Origin: Streptomyces phaeofaciens
Lineage (GTDB): Bacteria > Actinomycetota > Actinomycetes > Streptomycetales > Streptomycetaceae
Assembly: GCF_014648915.1 (NCBI RefSeq)
Contig: NZ_BMSA01000001.1
Location: forward strand, 744,001-808,000
Length of the DNA: 64,000 nt
Reading direction: 5' to 3'
The notes beneath the pieces were generated by a model. It saw only the letters and a program-made list of their open reading frames with translations, was not told where the DNA came from and made no database searches. Below are positions 51,062-59,692 of the stretch, in pieces (position 1 is the first letter of the stretch; each line of letters begins with the position of its first letter). Both the position numbers and the translations under genes were made by a program.

Positions 51062-52495
51062 TCAGCGGCCGCCGCGGCGGGCGGTCATCGCCGTGGCCGC
51101 CACCGCCGTCGCGGCCAGGAGCACCGCGGCCACCCCCAGCGCGCGCTGGGCCGCGGTGCCGACGCTGTCGGCCGCCCCCAGATAGACGCCGCCCACGACG
51201 GCGAGGCCGAGTGTTCCGCCGAGCTGCTGGACGGCGTTGAGCAGGCCCGCCGCCGAGCCGGTCTCCTGCGGGCCGACGGTGCTCAGCGCGGTGCTGAAGA
51301 ACGGCGGGGTGAACAGCCCGGTGCCCAGCCCGGCGACGGCGAGCGCGGCCGGCAGCAGGGCCGGGTAGCTGCCGGGTTCCGCGGCGCGGTACGCGAGCAC
51401 GGCGGCCGCCAGGCCGAGCGCGAGGACGGCGATGCCGGTGTGCAGGACACGCGTCCCGTACCGCGGGACCAGGTGCGTGCCGGCCGCCCACGAGCCGAGC
51501 GCGAGTCCGGCGGACCACGGCAACAGGGTGAGTCCGGCGGTGAGCGGGCCGTCGTGGAGGCCGAGTTCGAGATGCAGCACGACGGTGATCATGACGCCGT
51601 TCATGACGGCGAAGAACAGTGCCGAGGTGGCCAGCGCCGCGGGGAACGCCCGACCGCGCAGCAGGGCCGGTTCGATCAGCGGGACGTGACCACGGCGGGC
51701 GGCGCGGCGCTGATGGGCGACGAACACGCCCAGCACCGCGCTGCCCGTGGCGGCGACGGCCCACGCGACGGGCGTGACGTCGTCGCCGGTGGCCAGCGGG
51801 CAGACGACCAGGGCGGTGCCGAGCATGGCGAGCACGGTGCCGACCGGGTCGAGGCGGGGCCGCTTCGGCGCGCGGTCCTCGGCCAGGTGCGGGGTCGCGG
51901 CCAGGACGGCGACGGCCAGGGGAAGGTTGACGAGGAACACCGCCCGCCACGAGGAGCCGAGCAGGTCGGCATGGGTCAGGACGCCGCCGAGGACCGGGCC
52001 GAGAACCGCGGACAGACCCATCACGGGGCCGATCATGCCCAGCGCCCGGGTGAGTTCGTCGCCGTCGTACAGGGCGCGGATCAGCCCGAACGTCTGCGGG
52101 ATGATCGCGGCCGCGGCCGCGCCCTGCACGGCCCGCATCGCGATCAGGGCCGCGGCACCGGGTACGAGCGCGCAGGCCAGGGAGGCGGCGGCGAACGCGA
52201 CGACGCCGATACGGAAGACCCGTTTGCGGCCGGCGATGTCACCGAGCCGGGCGCCGGTCAGCAGGCCGAGGGCGAACGCGAGGGTGTAGGAGGCGCTGAA
52301 CCACGGGATGGTGGCCTCGGACCCACCGAGATCGGCGTGGATGACGGGTCCGGCGACCTGGACGATCGTGGCGTCCAGGAGGTTCATCGCCTCGGCGGTC
52401 AGTACCGCGGCGAGCGCGAGCCCACGGTGACCGGACACGGGCGGGACGGTGGAGGGCCGGGCGTGGCCGACGGGGCGGTTCGTGGTGCGGGACAT
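51062..52495 (-). CDS. MFS transporter, DHA2 family
   Basis: A 477-residue exporter-type protein with about 14 helices, helix-1 motif LLDATIVQVAGPVI, motif A ARLGDIAGRKRVFR and motif C region SAVLGPVLGGVLTH. The ATG at 52495 follows GGGGGAGA. It is divergent from a double AsnC-type regulator 171 bp away, so amino-acid-like or drug-like substrates controlled by that protein are possible. Confidence 0.9.
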   Translation of the reverse strand: MSRTTNRPVGHARPSTVPPVSGHRGLALAAVLTAEAMNLLDATIVQVAGPVIHADLGGSEATIPWFSASYTLAFALGLLTGARLGDIAGRKRVFRIGVVAFAAASLACALVPGAAALIAMRAVQGAAAAAIIPQTFGLIRALYDGDELTRALGMIGPVMGLSAVLGPVLGGVLTHADLLGSSWRAVFLVNLPLAVAVLAATPHLAEDRAPKRPRLDPVGTVLAMLGTALVVCPLATGDDVTPVAWAVAATGSAVLGVFVAHQRRAARRGHVPLIEPALLRGRAFPAALATSALFFAVMNGVMITVVLHLELGLHDGPLTAGLTLLPWSAGLALGSWAAGTHLVPRYGTRVLHTGIAVLALGLAAAVLAYRAAEPGSYPALLPAALAVAGLGTGLFTPPFFSTALSTVGPQETGSAAGLLNAVQQLGGTLGLAVVGGVYLGAADSVGTAAQRALGVAAVLLAATAVAATAMTARRGGR

Positions 52496-52666
52496 GGGTC
52501 TCCCCCGGGGACGGGACGGGCGTGACGGTGGTGGCCGGCCCGCGGACGGCGTGGTCACCGTGCCGAAGACGGCCGAGGACCACCGTGTCGCCCGGTCGTC
52601 CTCCCCTTCCATTTCCTCGGCCTCGATCGACGATTACTTCCATCGGCATGGGCTAGTTTGCTGAAT

Positions 52667-53653
52667 ATGCTCGTACTGGACGATCTGGACCGAGGCCTCA
52701 TCCACGCCCTTCAGGTGGACGCGCGGGCGCCGTTCACGCTCGTCGCCGACGTCCTCGGCTGCTCGACGCAGACCGTCGTCCGCCGCTACCGGCGGCTGCA
52801 CGCCCAGGCCGGGCTGCGCGTTGTCGCCCTGCCCGCCCCGCGCAGCTCCGGCACGCAGCAGTGGTTCGTCCGGCTGACCGCCGCGACGCGCAGCGCGCAC
52901 GACATCGCGCTGGCGCTCGCCCGCCGCCCCGACACCTCCTGGGTGCGGCTGACCTCCGGCGGCACCGAGATCGTCGCGATCATCCACGCCGAGCCCGCGG
53001 GCCCGGACGCGCACGGCCTGCTCCTGCGCGACATCCCCCGCACCGCCGGGATCACGGCGGTGTCCGCGCACCATCTGCTGCACATCTACCTGGGCGGGCC
53101 GACCGCGTGGCGGGGACGGGTGGACGCCCTGGACGCGGGCCAACAGGCGCGGTTGCGGACCGAGGCCGGCACCCCCGACACCACCGGCGCGCGGGGGAGT
53201 CCCGCACACCTCCTCACCGACGAGGACCGTCTGCTGCTGGCCGCGCTGCGCGAGGACGCGCGCACCAGCTACGCGGACCTGGCCGCCGCGACCGGCTTCA
53301 CAGCCGCCACGGTGGCCCGCCGACTGGCCGAACTGCGGGCGCGCGGCGCGCTGTTCTTCGACGTGGATGTCGAACCGGCCCTGCTGGGGGTGACGGTGTC
53401 CGCCCTGCTCTGGATGCAGGTGGCGCCCGCTCACCTGGACGCGGTGGCGACAGCGCTGGCCGGACACGAGGAACTCGCCGTCGTCGCCGCGACGACCGGC
53501 CCGACGAACCTGGTCGCGCACGCCCTGTGCCGGGACGCGGAAGCCCTCCACCACTATCTGACGCGGCGCGTGGCCTGGGACGCGGTCACCCGGATCGAAA
53601 CGGCGCCGGTCCTGCGCACCTACAAGGCGGCGGCGACACTGCGCGCGGGCTGA
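52667..53653 (+). CDS. Lrp/AsnC-family regulator with two fused units
   Basis: A 328-residue protein, twice the usual AsnC length (about 150). Unit 1 has an HTH at residues about 3-50 (LDDLDRGLIHALQVDARAPF) and a ligand region to about 150; unit 2 has its HTH near 185-235 (EDRLLLAALREDARTSYADL) and a RAM-type ligand domain after. Such two-unit AsnC proteins are known in streptomycetes. The ATG lacks a ribosome site. It is divergent from the DHA2 gene and probably regulates it. Confidence 0.86.
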   Translation: MLVLDDLDRGLIHALQVDARAPFTLVADVLGCSTQTVVRRYRRLHAQAGLRVVALPAPRSSGTQQWFVRLTAATRSAHDIALALARRPDTSWVRLTSGGTEIVAIIHAEPAGPDAHGLLLRDIPRTAGITAVSAHHLLHIYLGGPTAWRGRVDALDAGQQARLRTEAGTPDTTGARGSPAHLLTDEDRLLLAALREDARTSYADLAAATGFTAATVARRLAELRARGALFFDVDVEPALLGVTVSALLWMQVAPAHLDAVATALAGHEELAVVAATTGPTNLVAHALCRDAEALHHYLTRRVAWDAVTRIETAPVLRTYKAAATLRAG

Positions 53654-53684
53654 ACCCGCCCGGCGCAGGACCCCGGAGCGCGTC

Positions 53685-54335
53685 TCACGGCAGGTCGAGT
53701 TCCGCGCGGGCCGCCGCCACCCAGCGCAGCACGCCGTGGGCCTCGGCGCTCTCGGCCAGTTCTGTCGCTTCCTCGAGCAGCGCAGCCGCTTCGGCCCGCT
53801 GTTCCTGCTGAGCGGCAAGATGGGCCAGCCCGATCAGGTTCGCCGCGACACCCGGCAGGAATCCCAGGTCCCGGCGCAGGCGGGTGGACTTCTCGAAGTG
53901 CGTCCGGGCCTCGTCCAGGCGGCCGGCCATGTGGGCGGCGAAGCCGAGGTGCCGCAGGGCGTAGGACGTCGTCAGCCGGTCGTCGGCCCGGGTGGCGAGG
54001 CCGAGGGCACGTTCGAAGGCGGGTACGGCGGTGTCGGTGTCGTCGCGGACCACCTGGTGGAAGGCGCCGACCCAGAACACCGCCTCGCCCTCGCCCCGCA
54101 CGTCACCGAGACGCTGGTACAGCTCCGCCGCACGCTCGAAGAGCTCCAGCTCCCGCGCGTCCTCGACCCGCTCCTCCAGGAAGCGGGCGTGGATCACCTG
54201 GCCGCGGGCCAGCGCGAGGTCCGCCTCGACCTCGTCGAGGCTGCGGTCGGCGGACGCCAGCGCACCGCTGTCGCCGCCGAACACGGCACGCTCGTAGAGG
54301 AGTCCGGCCTGCTTGATTCGCTCGTCCGCAGTCAT
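53685..54335 (-). CDS. Tetratricopeptide-repeat protein
   Basis: A 216-residue all-helical protein with about four TPR units, for example LFERAAELYQRLGDVRGEGE, AVPAFERALGLATRADDRLT and EARTHFEKSTRLRRDLGFLP. TPR proteins act as binding scaffolds. No effector domain is attached. It is downstream of nothing on its strand within 30 bp and convergent with the AsnC gene; the LLM gene lies on the same strand 108 bp downstream. Confidence 0.82.
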   Translation of the reverse strand: MTADERIKQAGLLYERAVFGGDSGALASADRSLDEVEADLALARGQVIHARFLEERVEDARELELFERAAELYQRLGDVRGEGEAVFWVGAFHQVVRDDTDTAVPAFERALGLATRADDRLTTSYALRHLGFAAHMAGRLDEARTHFEKSTRLRRDLGFLPGVAANLIGLAHLAAQQEQRAEAAALLEEATELAESAEAHGVLRWVAAARAELDLP

Positions 54336-54443
54336 GCCGTGATCGTATCGACCGCCTGTCCGGGTATATGACGATCAGTCAAACAAAGGTCCTGAGCGGG
54401 AGTTGGGCCCGTCACGGGCCCTCGCACAGACGGCCCCAGGTGC

Positions 54444-55856
54444 TCAGCCGGCCCCCGGACGCTCGGCCGACGCCCCCAGCGGCTCGCGCGCTCCCCGTGG
54501 CTCGCGCAGCCCCAGGTGCTCGCGCAGGGTCGTCCCCGTGTACCGCGTGCGGTAGACGCCGCGTTCCTGGAGTTCCGGGACGAGCAGGTCGACGATGTCG
54601 TCGAGGCCGTCGGGGATCAGGTACGGCGTGATGTTGAAACCGTCGACGGCCCCGTGCCGGACGTAGCGCGTGAACCTGTCGGCGAGTCCGGCGGGCGTGC
54701 CGACATGGCCGCGCTGCGGGCCGAGGTTGATGACCGTCTCGCGCAGCGACCAGCCGTTCGTCTCGGCCTTCTGTCGCCACTCGGCGACGGCCTCGCGAGG
54801 ATCGGCGACGCGGCGGGCACCGAACGAGCCGTCGTTCTCGGCGACGACGGGGTCCTCCTTCGGCAGCGGCCCGTCGGCGTCCCGGTCGGACAGGTCCAGC
54901 CCCCACAGGAGTCCCGCGACACCCAACGCCGTGGCGGGGGTGACCTGTTGGAGCCTGATCCAGCGCTTCTTCTCCAGCGCCTCGGCCTCGGTGGCCCCGA
55001 TGATGATCTCCGTGCCCGGCAGGATGCGCAGATCGTCCTCGGGTCGGCCGACGGCCCTCAGGCGCCGGCGGACGTCGTCGGCGAAGGCGAGCGCGTCGTC
55101 GAAGTCGTTGCCGTGCGCGGAGAAGATCACGTCGGCGTTGCGGGCGGCGAAGTCGCGGCCCTCGCCGGAGTCCCCCGCCTGGAAGATCACCGGGTGGCCC
55201 TGGGGGCTGCGGGGCAGAGTGGGCGCGAGATCGACGTCGAACTGCGCCCCGCGATGGCGCACCTGGCGCACGGCGTCGGGTGCGGACCAGCTCGGGGCGC
55301 CGGGGGAGCCCGAGACCGCGCCGTCCTTCCAGCCGTCCCAGATCGCGCGGGCCACGGTGAGGAACTCCTCGGCGCGCCGGTAGCGGTCCGCGTGGTCGAG
55401 GTGGCCGCCGCGGCGGAAGTTGGCGCCGGTCCAGGCGTTGTCGGTGGTCACCACGTTCCAGCCGGCCCGGCCCGCGGACAGCAGGTCGAGGCCGGAGAGC
55501 CTGCGGGCCAGGTCGGCGGGCTCGTTGAACGTGGTGTTGGAGGTGCTGACCAGGCCGATCCGGTCGGTGACGGCGGCCAGGGCGGCGAGCTGGGTGACGG
55601 CGTCCGGACGTCCGGCGACGTCGAGTTCGTGGATGCGGCCGTCGACCTCGCGCAGCCGCAGGCCCTCCCCGAGGAAGAACGCGTCGAACAGGCCCCGCTC
55701 GGCCCGTTGCGCGACCCGGCGGAAGTTCGCGGGGTCGATCTGTGAGCCGCCGGCCGGGTCGGACCAGATCGTCCAGTGGTTGACGCCCTGGAAGAAGACG
55801 CCGAAGTGCAGCTGTGCGTGCGGGCGGGGCACGTCGAGGGGATCGGTGCGGGTCAT
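54444..55856 (-). CDS. FMN-dependent luciferase-like monooxygenase, NtaA/SnaA/DszA family
   Basis: A 470-residue enzyme of the NtaA/SnaA/DszA branch: LHFGVFFQGVNHWTIWSDP near the N-terminus, AGWNVVTTDN, and the flavin-side segment HPVIFQAGDSGEGRDFAARN. Members use FMNH2 from a partner reductase and oxygen to attack organosulfur or aminopolycarboxylate compounds. Its ATG overlaps the stop of the upstream LLM gene (ATGA). The Cys-type leader peptide at the head of the operon supports a role in sulfur scavenging; the substrate is not visible. Confidence 0.88.
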   Translation of the reverse strand: MTRTDPLDVPRPHAQLHFGVFFQGVNHWTIWSDPAGGSQIDPANFRRVAQRAERGLFDAFFLGEGLRLREVDGRIHELDVAGRPDAVTQLAALAAVTDRIGLVSTSNTTFNEPADLARRLSGLDLLSAGRAGWNVVTTDNAWTGANFRRGGHLDHADRYRRAEEFLTVARAIWDGWKDGAVSGSPGAPSWSAPDAVRQVRHRGAQFDVDLAPTLPRSPQGHPVIFQAGDSGEGRDFAARNADVIFSAHGNDFDDALAFADDVRRRLRAVGRPEDDLRILPGTEIIIGATEAEALEKKRWIRLQQVTPATALGVAGLLWGLDLSDRDADGPLPKEDPVVAENDGSFGARRVADPREAVAEWRQKAETNGWSLRETVINLGPQRGHVGTPAGLADRFTRYVRHGAVDGFNITPYLIPDGLDDIVDLLVPELQERGVYRTRYTGTTLREHLGLREPRGAREPLGASAERPGAG

Positions 55857-56959
55857 CGGGTCTCCTCCGGGGCGGCCGGGACCGCGACGGCGTGGCGGTT
55901 GGCGGGGCGTTCCAGGCCCAGGTGCGCGCGCAGGGTGGCGGCGGGCAACGGGCGTACGGCGAGCCGCCGTTCGACGAGGGCGGGGATCACCAGCCGGGAC
56001 AGGACGGGCAGATCCTCGTCGAGGACCAGGGGATGCAGGCGTACGCCGTCGACCACACCCGTCAACTCGGCCAGCAGGGCGATGAGTCCGGTGGCGCCGC
56101 CGGTGTACCGCAGGCGCCCCCGTTGGGTCCACGGCGCGTGCCGTTCGAGGTCGGCCACCCGGTCCTCGGCGGCGGCGTGCGGGGTGTCGAGGGCGACCTC
56201 GACCTCGGCGAAGGTGCGGGGCGCTTCCGCACGGGCGGCGGCCGCGGTCACCGCCGCGAGGTCCGGACCCCCGACGAGGGCCACGTCGAGCCGGCCGGCG
56301 GGCACGGCATCGGGCCGGCCGAGGACCACGAGCTGCCCCTGGGGCGGGCGCGGCACGATCGCCGGACCCTTCACCGTGTAGGTGCCGCCGGTGAAGTCGA
56401 CGTAGTGCAGCCGGTCGCGGTCGAGGTAGCGGCTGGTGGCGACGGAGCGGATGACGGCGTCGTCCTCCCAGGAGTCCCACAGCGCGCGGGTGACGTCGAT
56501 GCCGTCGCCGGCCTCGCGGGTACGGGCGGCGGTGCCGTCGACGAGCGGGCGTCCCCAGGCACGGGCCGCCGCCGGCGCCGGCTCGTCGCCGACGACCCAG
56601 CCGGCGCGTCCGACGGAGATGTGGTCGAGGGAGGCCAACTGGCCGGAGACATGGAACGGTTCGGCGTACGTGACGGGGACGACGGGAGCGACGCCGACGA
56701 CACTCGTCGACGCGGCGAGGAACGCGGCCCGTTCCACCGCTCCGATGCGTCCCACGACGTCGGGCGCGCTCCCGGGCGGCAGGGCGCCGTCATCGAGGGT
56801 GACCAGGGTGAACCCGGCGTTCTCCGCGGCGGCGGCGACGCCGGCCACCCGGCGCGGGGTGAGCAGGTGATCGGGTGAGTGGGCGGCGCGGCGCCAGGCC
56901 GCGGGATGGGCGCCGTCACCGTCGATTTCGAGGGCGAGCCGCAGGGCGGGGCCGGACAT
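55853..56959 (-). CDS. Luciferase-like (LLM) monooxygenase, divergent
   Basis: A 368-residue LLM-fold protein, shorter than the next gene. It keeps FTLVTLDDGALPPG, the VGRAGWVVGDEP segment and the pattern GPAIVPRPPQGQLVVLGRPD, but several flavin-contact regions look degenerate. The ATG follows GGAAGGA. It is the first structural gene after the leader peptide and is coupled to the NtaA/SnaA-type gene, which suggests that the two act together, possibly as a heteromer or in consecutive steps. Confidence 0.82.
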   Translation of the reverse strand: MSGPALRLALEIDGDGAHPAAWRRAAHSPDHLLTPRRVAGVAAAAENAGFTLVTLDDGALPPGSAPDVVGRIGAVERAAFLAASTSVVGVAPVVPVTYAEPFHVSGQLASLDHISVGRAGWVVGDEPAPAAARAWGRPLVDGTAARTREAGDGIDVTRALWDSWEDDAVIRSVATSRYLDRDRLHYVDFTGGTYTVKGPAIVPRPPQGQLVVLGRPDAVPAGRLDVALVGGPDLAAVTAAAARAEAPRTFAEVEVALDTPHAAAEDRVADLERHAPWTQRGRLRYTGGATGLIALLAELTGVVDGVRLHPLVLDEDLPVLSRLVIPALVERRLAVRPLPAATLRAHLGLERPANRHAVAVPAAPEETR

Positions 56960-56988
56960 GGGAGTTCCTTCCGAGGCACGTCGAGACG

Positions 56989-57008
56989 GCCGGCCCGGGT
57001 GGGCCGGC
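56989..57008 (-). terminator. Attenuator-like hairpin after the leader peptide
   Basis: In the RNA, GCCGGCCC-ACCC-GGGCCGGC forms a perfect eight-pair stem. It starts four bases after the leader stop codon and ends 30 bases upstream of the first LLM start codon. Ribosome stalling on the leader could decide whether it forms. Confidence 0.6.
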
Positions 57009-57012
57009 GGGG

Positions 57013-57129
57013 TCAGGGGCGTGCGGAAGGACAGACGGCGGAGGCGGTGCGGCAGTAGTCGACATGCCGCCGGGTGATCAGCCGCAGGTCCGTGCCGGCA
57101 CCGCTCGGTGCCGTGCCGGGAACGTGCAT
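57013..57129 (-). CDS. Cysteine-type leader peptide, 38 residues
   Basis: Starts at ATG 57129 after a strong TGGAGG site and ends LITRRHVDYCRTASAVCPSA then RP. The RRHVDxCRxxSxxC pattern matches the short leader peptides that precede sulfur-assimilation operons in streptomycetes and mycobacteria, thought to sense Cys supply by ribosome stalling at the Cys codons. Two Cys codons lie near the end, just before the attenuator-like hairpin. The downstream genes are two luciferase-like monooxygenases. Confidence 0.8.
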   Translation of the reverse strand: MHVPGTAPSGAGTDLRLITRRHVDYCRTASAVCPSARP

Positions 57130-57151
57130 CGGGGCCTCCACCCGTCCGGAC

Positions 57152-57212
57152 CGGACCGCTTCAACCGGATCGGACCGCTTCAACCTATGCCGCCCGCCCC
57201 GGAAGGTGTCAA
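57152..57212 (-). promoter_or_regulatory. Promoter and direct-repeat operator of the leader-LLM operon
   Basis: On the minus strand TTGACA (57207-57212), 17 bp, CATAGG (57184-57189) forms a strong housekeeping-type promoter. Two exact 15-bp direct repeats GGTTGAAGCGGTCCG (57171-57185 and 57152-57166) begin 19 bp apart, covering the -10 to about +25. Their position suggests a repressor site. Confidence 0.65.
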
Positions 57213-57366
57213 GAGCATTAGATGTGCGCGCATGAAAACGGGTGGCGGAGATTGCAGGCTCGTGAAATCCGCCGTCCCGGGCCCCGGATTCGGTCCCGGC
57301 GGGGATGACACTCGGGCTCGGGGTGGTTGCAGCCGGCGTCCGCCCGAACGCCCCAGGGGAGCACAC

Positions 57367-58188
57367 ATGACCGTCCAGGACATCGACCGCACCGGATTCG
57401 TGCAGGAGTGGGAGGAGTGGCACCGGCGGAAGGAGGAGGTGCTGGCCGGCCCGCACGGCTTCCTCGCCATCACCAGCCTGCGCTGGCTCGCGCCCGAGCC
57501 GGCCCGCTTCGACGACGCCCCGGGTGCCTGGTCCAGCACCGCCGAGGGCGTCGTCGTCGACCTCGCGGAGGGCGAGGAGCTGACCGTGGACGGGACCGTG
57601 GTGCGCGGCCGCCACGCGTTCGGCGTGATCGCGGAGCGGGACAGCGTGTACGCCGCCGCCGGTGACACGCTGATCGAGGTCGCCAAGCGCGGCGGCCACG
57701 ACATCGTCCGGCCCCGCCACCCCGACAACGCCCTGCGCACCTCCTTCACCCGCACGCCGGCCTACGACCCCGACCCCCGCTGGGTGCGGCAGGGCCGCTT
57801 CGTGGCGCACCCGCGGCCGCGACCGGTGACCGTCGGGGCCGCGGTGGAGGGCCTGGAGCACGTCTACGATTCCCCCGGGCAGGTCGAGTTCGAGCTGGCG
57901 GGCGAGACGTACCGGCTGACCGCGTTCAACGGCAAGGCGCCGGGCGGTCTGACGGTCCTGTTCACCGACGCGACCTCGGGTGTCACGACGTACGCCGCGA
58001 ACCGCTCCCTCCAGATCGCCCCGCCGGACTCCGAGGGGCGGGTGACGGTCGACTTCAACCGGGCGGGCAATCTGCCCTGCGCCTACACGGATCTGGCGAC
58101 CTGCCCGCTGCCGCCCACGGAGAACCGCCTGCCCGTGGCCGTGGAGGCGGGCGAGCGGATCCCGCTGGAACGCGGCGGGCGGGCCTGA
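57367..58188 (+). CDS. DUF1684 domain-containing protein
   Basis: A 273-residue cytosolic protein matching DUF1684: N-terminal FVQEWEEWHRRKEEVLAGPH, FLAITSLRWL, a beta-rich middle and the C-terminal hallmark VTVDFNRAGNLPCAYTDLAT followed by CPLPPTENRLP. The family is of unknown function, with some members encoded near carbohydrate or lipid genes. The ATG follows AGGGGAG. It is divergent from the leader-LLM operon, so the two may share control. Confidence 0.85.
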   Translation: MTVQDIDRTGFVQEWEEWHRRKEEVLAGPHGFLAITSLRWLAPEPARFDDAPGAWSSTAEGVVVDLAEGEELTVDGTVVRGRHAFGVIAERDSVYAAAGDTLIEVAKRGGHDIVRPRHPDNALRTSFTRTPAYDPDPRWVRQGRFVAHPRPRPVTVGAAVEGLEHVYDSPGQVEFELAGETYRLTAFNGKAPGGLTVLFTDATSGVTTYAANRSLQIAPPDSEGRVTVDFNRAGNLPCAYTDLATCPLPPTENRLPVAVEAGERIPLERGGRA

Positions 58189-58300
58189 CGGCCGTCGGCA
58201 TCCGCGCGAGCTCCGACCCCCGCCCGGGGCCGGACAGGCCCGAGCCCCGGCGGCCAGGACCTCGCGTGGGGTCGTCCTGGCCGAGGAGACCGGGGCTGCC

Positions 58301-59572
58301 TCAGAGGTCCTGGGGGGCGTCGACGATGTGGGAGAGCGCCACGGTGAGGGCGTTCTCGCGGGTGAAGACGTCCACCGCGCCGAGCCGCCCCAGCCACTTG
58401 CGGTGGATGACGGGCTCCACCTTGTCGGCGACGGCCTGGAGGTAGAGGTCGAAGCCGGCCCAGTTGTTGCCCGCCTCGACCTTGCCGAAGAACGGGCCCA
58501 TGTCCGTGGCGGCGATGGCCTTACCGGTCTCGCTCCACAGGTCGCGCACGAACTCGCGCGAGGTCTCGATGTCCTTCTTGGTGCCGAGCCGGTGGACATG
58601 GCCGCCGATGTACGTGTCCAGGTCCATCGTGGCGAGCAGGTCGTGGGCCCGCAGGACGCCGGGGACGCTGTCGGCGGTGCCCCAGGCGCGGAAGGGGGCC
58701 CAGCCGGGCATGACGACGTCCACCATCATGGCCGCGCGCTGTCGCGGGGCGTGGATGAGGATGTTGCCCGTCTCGTGGTTGGGGCCCGGGTAGCTGAGCA
58801 GGAGCCGCTCGCCGCCCACGTCGAGCCGGTGGCTGTCGGTGAAGGTGACGGTGGGCATCGGGCGCCCCGGATCCCGGCTGGCCTTGATGCGCTCCGCGGT
58901 CGCGGTGTGCGCGATACGGATCACGTCGCCGAAGGCGGACGCGTTGGCGGTGTGGTCGGCGTGGTCGTGGCTGTAGACCAGGTGGGTGACCTTGCGGTCG
59001 GTGACGCGCCGGATGGCGGCCGGTAGCGCCTCGGCGAGTGAGGGCGGGGCGTCGATGACGACCACTCCGGTGCGGGTGACGAGGAACGCGGCCTGCGTGC
59101 CGCCCGCGGTCACGGCGTAGAACGTGTCGCCGATGCGGTCCAGCCGGTAGCCCTCGGGGGGTACGGGGAGCGGCTTGGCGGTGGCGGGGAGCGGTGCGAA
59201 GGAGCGGGTGGCGGCGCCGTCGGGGGACTCCGGGAGCGCCAGGCGCAGACCGGGGCTCGGCTCGCCGCCGTGGGCGTCCAGAACATCGCGGTTCAGGCGG
59301 TACAGCTCCGCCCACCGCTGCTCGGAGCCGAGGTAGCGGCCGGCGATGCCGCGCAGGGTGTCGCCGCGCACGGTTCGGTAGAAGGCACCGCCGCCGGACG
59401 CGGTGGTCGCTTCCGCCGTGGCCCGATCGGGCCAGGCCATGGCCGTCAGGCCGGCGGCCACGGGGGCTGCCGCCATGCCCCACCGCAGGATGCCGCGACG
59501 GGACGGCGGCCGCCGGCTGCTGTCGCTGTCGCTGTCGTGAGGGTGGGTGTGGTCGTTCTGCTCTTCACACAT
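58301..59572 (-). CDS. Tat-exported LysM / metallo-beta-lactamase-fold fusion
   Basis: A 423-residue protein. The N-terminus has a twin-Arg signal (SRRGILRWGMAAAPVAAGLT). Residues about 64-112 form a LysM-like domain (FYRTVRGDTLRGIAGRYLGS and WAELYRLNRDVL), which normally binds peptidoglycan or chitin. Residues about 140-400 are a metallo-beta-lactamase hydrolase with HDHADH at about 202-207 and later His ligands in GPNHETGN and GGHVH. It would act outside the membrane at the cell wall. The ATG follows AGGGAG. The substrate (lactone, phosphodiester or other) is unknown. Confidence 0.85.
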   Translation of the reverse strand: MCEEQNDHTHPHDSDSDSSRRPPSRRGILRWGMAAAPVAAGLTAMAWPDRATAEATTASGGGAFYRTVRGDTLRGIAGRYLGSEQRWAELYRLNRDVLDAHGGEPSPGLRLALPESPDGAATRSFAPLPATAKPLPVPPEGYRLDRIGDTFYAVTAGGTQAAFLVTRTGVVVIDAPPSLAEALPAAIRRVTDRKVTHLVYSHDHADHTANASAFGDVIRIAHTATAERIKASRDPGRPMPTVTFTDSHRLDVGGERLLLSYPGPNHETGNILIHAPRQRAAMMVDVVMPGWAPFRAWGTADSVPGVLRAHDLLATMDLDTYIGGHVHRLGTKKDIETSREFVRDLWSETGKAIAATDMGPFFGKVEAGNNWAGFDLYLQAVADKVEPVIHRKWLGRLGAVDVFTRENALTVALSHIVDAPQDL

Positions 59573-59692
59573 GGTGAACTCCCTGGAGACCGGGTGCCGT
59601 TGTCGGTACTCCGGGCACGCTAGGGATCACCCGCACAGTGGTTGAAGATCGCACTTTTTCGATAGTGCCTATACGCCGGTAAAGCGTGCAGC

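Noticed and set aside
56960..57366. A SAM- or other known riboswitch ahead of the LLM operon
   Set aside because: The region is explained by a leader peptide, one hairpin and a promoter; no riboswitch core is recognisable.
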